Below, in pieces: positions 58,927-64,000 of a stretch of DNA of 64,000 nucleotides. The notes under the pieces were generated by a model. That model saw nothing but the letters and a program-made list of their open reading frames with translations. It was not told the DNA's origin and did no database searches. Origin of the DNA: Asterias amurensis (lineage: Eukaryota > Echinodermata > Asteroidea > Forcipulatida > Asteriidae); assembly GCF_032118995.1 (NCBI RefSeq), contig NC_092657.1, positions 362,891 to 426,890 of the forward strand, given 5' to 3'. Position 1 is the first letter of the stretch, and each line of letters begins with the position of its first letter. A program made the translations under genes and the position numbers.

Positions 58927-60818
58927 TAGCATAATTTGCATATTATCAGTTTTTTTCGCACTGACGTCTGAGGGCGCTATGCTACCAGAGCGGTGTGTGG
59001 AAAAAGTAACGGTTCCACCAAGGGGCTTTTTGTTACCGGCTTAAAGGGGCGTTACAAAAAAGACCAATGAAGAAACAAATAATAACTGAATTTACACCGG
59101 ACCCGTTGTAAACGCAAAATGAACACTTTTGAACCGAATAAAACATGAACTGTGTTTCTTTCTCTCCACGTTTTTGTTCACATTTTCCAAAAACTATCAG
59201 CGGCCCCATTTTTGTTCCATTTGAAAAAATAGTGGAGGGAGTTTTACATGTGTACATCCAAAAACAAAGGGAAGAAATAACATGTGCAAACTTTTACTTG
59301 AAAAGGAAAATAACAAAGCTGTTAAAATCGCACCATGGTTTATTCAATATTTCAATCAAACTTCATAATTACATCTTATGATTACTTTATGTTTGAAACA
59401 AAGACTAAAAATGAGATACCTTTAATTATTGAAGGCATTACTTAATTTGTATATGAATTTTGCATAGATAGACACAATTAATCTCTATAGTAGGCACTTT
59501 GGTCTAATTAACTTTTACAACAGTAATTTGTATTTAACATAAATGAAGAAAAAAAAGAAGAGGCCAACATGAAAATAATAAATACACTTTGATTGAGCCA
59601 TCACCAACATTACTTTGTGACCAATTACATCATGATTTCCTTTATAAAATAATTAAACAATTATTAAATGATAACAGAAAGTTTAAAAAGAGCCAAGGCA
59701 TCAAAATGCTTTACATTTCTAAACTAGAGCAGAGTACAATAATCAAGAAACCTCAAAATACTTTTCAACAAACTTTCACTGCCATTCTTTCCTGTATTTT
59801 CTTTCTACATTCCAGACAAGATAATTAACCCTCGGAACAAAACCCAGAAAATTTATCATTAGTACAAGGGCTAACTTACATGCCTTTCATGCCATTTAAA
59901 AACACTTTTGTGGAAGTCAGATTGAAGTAGAAAGAATATTGTACCCCCAATTCATAGTTATATAGTTCACACGCAAGTTTAGAACAAGATTTTTGGTCTC
60001 TGCCCCATTATATACATCCCTCTGATCTGCAGTAAGAGTGGATAGTTTTGAAGTCTTGAAAGTAAATAATTGTTGACTTTTTAAAACAAATAATAATCGC
60101 ATCTTTAACTATTATTTCTCTTATAATTAAAATTTCTAAATTCTAAAAATTATACTACGATAATCTGAATAAAGGATCTATATCAGAAATTTGTAAAAAA
60201 AAATTCCTTCAAAAACATATTGCTTGATCGGTTTGAGTTGATTCTGTGTGGAATATTTTAAGACTAAATTATAAACCTGTCTGTAACAATCTTTACCCCA
60301 AAACATTTATTGAGAAACTCTCTATTTAACACGATAATGTAATAATGGAAGACAGGTCCGGCTGTGGCTCTTGTAAAAGCCTCAATTTGAATGCTGTTGT
60401 TTCACCCAAAAGCCACAGCCAAGATTCAGAATTGGCTTTATTTGTGTGCAAAGTGTAACCTTTTTATCCCCAAAGGTGACTTAAGTCGCCTGAGCACAAG
60501 GACATTTGTGACAAAGCTGTAGTTTTAATCAATGCCACCCTCCATTCCATGCTTGCCACCAAAGGAAAGAGAAAGATCTGATCTTTTCAACGATAGTTAA
60601 AATAAAATACAGTTGTTAGGATGCAAGTACTTCAAATTGGAGTTGAAAGATCTGAAATACCAAACACCTACAGAGCGCCATATGGTTTGGTGCAAAAAAG
60701 TGTTTAAGTTTTACAGAAAACACTAGGAAACAAACTCCTTGAACTCCCCCTCAACCAATAAATGAAACATTTGAAAATGTTGTGACACATCTCCTTCTGA
60801 AAGACAACCTTTGAACCT
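58927..60818. other. Spacer between BRD10 and the carboxypeptidase gene
   Basis: Both genes run on the minus strand. The left part should hold the upstream promoter region of BRD10, the right part the 3' UTR of the peptidase. AT-rich, with no ORF over 80 codons and no domain; nothing else is recognised. Confidence 0.5.
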
Positions 60819-63714
60819 TTAAGCCACTTCTAAGAGAATGCTTGATGCTGATTGGATAGTGAAGATAGCGATTGATAATTGCTTCTTGACGAGCTCCCAT
60901 TTCTCAGGGTCAGGGTTGTTATCGATGTCAAACATAGAGTCCACGATTCCAGGGAATTTATCGCTGGCGTAGCTGTCTCGACTGCTTGGTGCAAATACAA
61001 TGTGCCTGGGATGAAGAACAAGGTAAAATAAGTAGGATTTAAACTTTGCATGGTGGAAATACGATATAGTAACAGGCCTGTATGCTTCGTTTTTGAAAGG
61101 GCAAGGGCACCAAGGCATTTTCTCTTTGGGAAAAGGGCACCCTATGAAGAAATTGTAAATTTCTACTGGAGCATTTCAAGGGCACCAAGGCAATGGCAAC
61201 AATCGCCTCCGTTGCCTCCATGAAGTGTCAGGCCTGTAGTAAGGTTTGCGGTAACATCATGTAATGACTATCTCTAAATGAGTTGGGGTTGTTTTGAAAA
61301 GAACCTTTGATTCCAACTCGACGTTTCGATCAGTAGATTGTCTTTCTCAAGAAGACGATCAGAGCATACTGATCAAAACGTTGAGTTGAACCACCCCAAC
61401 TCATTTAGAGATAGTCATTACATGGTGTGGCCACAAACCTTTCCATAAGGAACATAAACTCAAAGTCAAATTCAATTTATATGTGACTTATTGGTAACTG
61501 TATGAGTTAATTACACTATGTTTCTGTCGTCATAGAATCAAAGTTAAGATATTTAATCCAGCAGGTTTCTTTAATACGACAAAAATGATTTTATAGTGTG
61601 ATGGCAAACTTAGTCTCCAGTCTGTTTTTTTCCTCACCATTGAGACTTTTAACCCATTGCAAATTTGAAAAAGATTTGTTTTTATAAAACAAAATTATGT
61701 GAGATTCTTCAACATCACAAGACTCTGGACGGCCACTTCAAGGTGAGGGCTGTCATCACCAAGGGTACGTAAAGATGTAGGCATGGGTATCATCCACTAT
61801 ATTGCACTGTCTTGGAAATATTTCCCCTTGTGATTTAACCTAAAGAGTAAAGAGACAACTTACCTGACAAAAGGACGATCCGGCAGACCTTGGACGTCGA
61901 TAAAAGCTCTCTCAAACATGTGCATTTGGTCGTTTAACATTCGTACCTGTAGAACACTAAATAAAAAACAAGAAAAAGAAACATGATTTGTGGTCCTTTG
62001 TAAAACGCTGGCACATTGTATCTTGTACATTGGTTGATCTACATGTCACTGGTGTTGGCTTTAAACTGTAAACTTTTCAGGCTATTTCAGCACAAATTTT
62101 CTGGTTTTTTTATGTAGACCAAAGAGAGCCACTTCTTCAAATCGGTGGCTTTTAGGGCTTTTTTTTTCACTAAGCACATACAAAAAAGTGTGAATTCCAA
62201 AAAGAGTCTAGACGAACATATGGATCCTATGATTATCTTGAAGTGCTACCACTAGGTTCCTTGGTTAATACTCAGTGGTGTAAGGGTAAAAACAATTTGT
62301 TATCATTTTCACTTGCAAAATCATCATCTATTAAATACGTACTCAGTCTTATCTGCTTCTTCAACTCTCAGTTGGAACGCATTGGCAGCTTCAGTCAACT
62401 TGTTTACAGCAGCCTGCATATCATCTGGAAAAAATATCATAAGTCATTCATGACAACTTTTTCCATTTACAACTTTTAATGAGGTGAGAGCAGACCTACC
62501 GGGTAAATTTCCATTTTTCATCAAGTTTTTAGGCTGTATCTGCTTTGGCAGCTATGGTTACAGTGACAAATGTTGTTAAGGGAGTTGCTAAGACCATCCA
62601 ACACTCCAACCAAGATGATGTGGAAATCTAGCCGTAGTTATAAATGGTAAGTATGCTGCCCCCTAATGTACCTAACGATCTCCCATTGAAACGCTTTAGG
62701 CCTATCACTGCTTGAAACATCAACGTCAAAACTTTGCACTTGTGAAGCAAGACAAAACATCCAGCACACAGTTGTTTCCTTTCAGTTGCAGTATAGAACA
62801 AAAAAGTCCATTGGTTAATCATCGCTTGAAGGTGCTGTGTCGTCATGATCAAAGCAGGCCTTTGGCTGTACATGTACACTCTCACCCAGTTACAGCATGC
62901 ATCACCCACCCTCTGTATTATATCTATGGAGAGAACCTGCGCTACAGGTCTGCTTTAATCATAGACACAGCCCTTTTATGAACTCTCACCCAGTTACAGC
63001 ATGCATCACCCACCCTCTGTATTTTATCTATGGAGAGAACCTGCGCTACAGGTCTGCTTTAATCATAGAAACAGCCCCTTTATGAACTCTCACCCAGTTA
63101 CAGCATGCATCACCCACCCTCTGTATTATATCTATGGAGAGAACCTGCGCTACAGGTCTGCTTTAATCATAGACACAGCCCCTTTAACAAGTTTCTAGAT
63201 CTTAAAAATACTCACCGAATGAGATTTCTTCTTGAAAATTTCAAAATGCCAAACTAAGCGTGCACTGAAAGAGCTCTGGGGTTGATTTCACAAAGAGTTA
63301 GGACTAGCCCTAACTTAGAACTAGTCCTAGGAGATTTTAAAAAACTAAGGCTAGTCCTAAGTTTGGACAAGTAACTCGTCCCAACTCAAGATAAGACAAG
63401 TCTTAACTCTTTGTGAAATTCACGCCAGGAGTTTCTAGATCTTAAATGCTCTCACCGAAAGAGATTCCTTCTCGAATGAGTCTCTGTCCGTAACTTCCTT
63501 CTCGAAGATTCTCGTAATATTCCTTGACGTATTCCGCGTAGACCGCTACATCCATAGGCAGTATGATAGACTCCGCTAAGTTACGTGCAATCTCCGCAAC
63601 AAGCTGAGTCATTGCTCGATGATATTTGAAACCAGGATCGTAGTATCGGTCGACTAACTTGAAGGTCTCGTAGACGGAGTGGTACATGGGGTAGCCAGAA
63701 ATTGGGATTCCATT
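60819..63714 (-). CDS. FOLH1-like: Glutamate carboxypeptidase II / NAALADase-like, C-terminal exons (5' part off window)
   Basis: Four exons, 63456-63714, 62343-62424, 61864-61956 and 60819-61005, in phase, encode the last ~200 residues of an M28 zinc peptidase. YHSVYETF carries the Tyr-His pair matching human GCPII Y552/H553, where the His is a zinc ligand. MLNDQMHMFERAFID and GLPDRPFVRHIVFAPSS are hallmark C-terminal phrases. In human GCPII a Lys-Tyr pair (699/700) contacts the glutamate side chain; here the pair is Ser-Tyr (SRDSYASDKFPG), so one substrate contact differs. The family cleaves C-terminal glutamate from N-acetyl-aspartyl-glutamate or folyl-polyglutamate at the cell surface. 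The N-terminal TM anchor and the metal-binding core lie beyond the right edge, so FOLH1 and NAALAD2 cannot be separated. There is no gene break: the protein ends LLEVA and then the stop, as in the family. Confidence 0.95.
61073..61236. repeat. Dispersed repeat, GGTGCCCTTGAAATG family, inverted copy
   Basis: In the last intron of the peptidase gene, bounded by CAGGCCTGTATG and TCAGGCCTG. It is the reverse complement of 56779-56948. Confidence 0.8.
61241..61442. mobile_element. Foldback MITE, AGGTTTGCGGTAACATCATG family
   Basis: AAGGTTTGCGGTAACATCAT ... AGATAGTCATTACATGGTGT ... CCACAAACCTT form terminal arms of about 60 bp that pair. The centre carries CTCGACGTTTCGATCAGTAG and its inverted partner CTGATCAAAACGTTGAG. 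Related to 21143-21267. The central GATCGAAACGTCGAGTTG word also occurs near 32098-32116 and 56695-56712. Confidence 0.82.
61722..61802 (+). repeat. Partial dispersed repeat, AAGGTG-GGGCT family
   Basis: A short fragment (GGACGGCCACTTCAAGGTGA ... GTAGGCATGGGTATCATCCA) of the family at 8411, 46284, 48826 and 51781, in an intron of the peptidase gene. Confidence 0.6.
62878..63185. repeat. 104-bp tandem repeat, three copies, in a peptidase intron
   Basis: ACTCTCACCCAGTTACAGCA starts at 62878, 62982 and 63086. The units differ by only a few bases. Short plus-strand ORFs running through it simply repeat the same peptide and are artefacts. Confidence 0.95.
63278..63426. mobile_element. Foldback MITE, GATTTCACAAAGAGTT family, copy 2
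   Basis: The ends GATTTCACAAAGAGTTAGGA and TTAACTCTTTGTGAAAT are complementary. The interior has repeated CTAGTCCTAAG words. Its right end is 29 bp from the donor of the peptidase exon ending at 63456. Copy 1 is at 37151-37286. Confidence 0.88.
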
Positions 63715-63784
63715 CTACAAATAATAAAAAAACGTTTAATAAGTAACTTGAAAAATAAATTTAGTTTACCCATATACGCCTATA

Positions 63785-63930
63785 TGTGGGTTAACACTGT
63801 ATACTCAGTACTTACCCGAGTTCTGTGAAAAAGAAATCACAGGCATATTACTCGGGTGGGATTCGAACCCACGACCTTTGCAATTCCAGAGCAGTGTCAC
63901 ACCAACTAGACTACCGAGATTGCCCGGTGG
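63785..63930 (-). mobile_element. tRNA-derived SINE, minus strand
   Basis: Read on the minus strand: CTCGGTAGTCTAGTTGGTGT (A-box region), GGTCGTGGGTTCGAATCCCA (B box), then TTTCACAGAACTCGGGTAAG and CAGTGTTAACCCACAT. Same family as 50424-50575. It is in the peptidase intron at the right edge of the window. Confidence 0.75.
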
Positions 63931-64000
63931 CTAGAGGCAGTGGCTAAGTTGCAAAATGTTGCCAAAGTGAAATAATAACCTTTACGAAAGTAGTAGACCT

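Noticed and set aside
62878-63198. Three similar plus-strand ORFs of 60-90 codons
   Set aside because: They are products of the 104-bp tandem repeat inside a peptidase intron.

Overview
This is a eukaryotic nuclear window: genes are split by short GT-AG introns, the DNA between them is AT-rich, and there are many small inverted-repeat elements, tRNA-derived SINE-like copies and minisatellites. The gene set (BRD10/KIAA2026-like, glutamate carboxypeptidase II-like, SLC46-like, four-TM membrane proteins) is metazoan. The repeats look like those of an echinoderm, and a sea star is my best guess, but this is inference and not shown by a marker gene. I traced every exon junction below by hand from splice sites and reading phase.

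Layout. 1-8213 holds no gene I can support: a (TTTA)n microsatellite, diverged duplicated non-coding segments, two inverted-repeat elements and a 33-bp tandem repeat. 8214-12097 (minus) is a complete five-exon SLC46-family transporter of 479 aa. 15394-18987 (minus), 20710-22856 (minus) and 33822-35459 (plus) are three related four-TM genes with one exon plan: TM1 / a 19-20 codon TM2 exon / TM3+TM4 / cytoplasmic tail, with all introns in phase 0. They share a CxxxC followed by W-[ST]-G signature and look CD20/MS4A-like. 22857-33821 is mostly mobile-element debris plus one candidate untranslated exon. 35460-41771 is intergenic, with a perfect-looking hairpin and a large inverted/direct 60- to 86-bp satellite.

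41772-56457 (minus) is BRD10 (KIAA2026): 11 coding exons and 2455 aa, with a bromodomain, a DDT/WHIM-like helical region and a very long Q/S/T-rich C-terminal exon. Its 5' leader crosses an intron to a first exon near 58.8 kb. That leader carries a 64-codon ORF, itself spliced in phase, which stops 21 nt before the BRD10 ATG. This two-cistron arrangement is the most interesting feature of the window. The promoter side has two tandem ZNF143/Staf-like motifs and a CRE half-site. 60819-63714 (minus) holds the last four exons of a FOLH1/NAALAD2-type glutamate carboxypeptidase; its catalytic exons lie beyond the right edge.

The repeats are informative. One MITE family of about 376 bp (TIR AGGCAGTGGACAC) occurs six times, with TTAA on both sides of five copies. 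One copy has landed inside a tRNA-derived SINE, so the empty site can be read directly.
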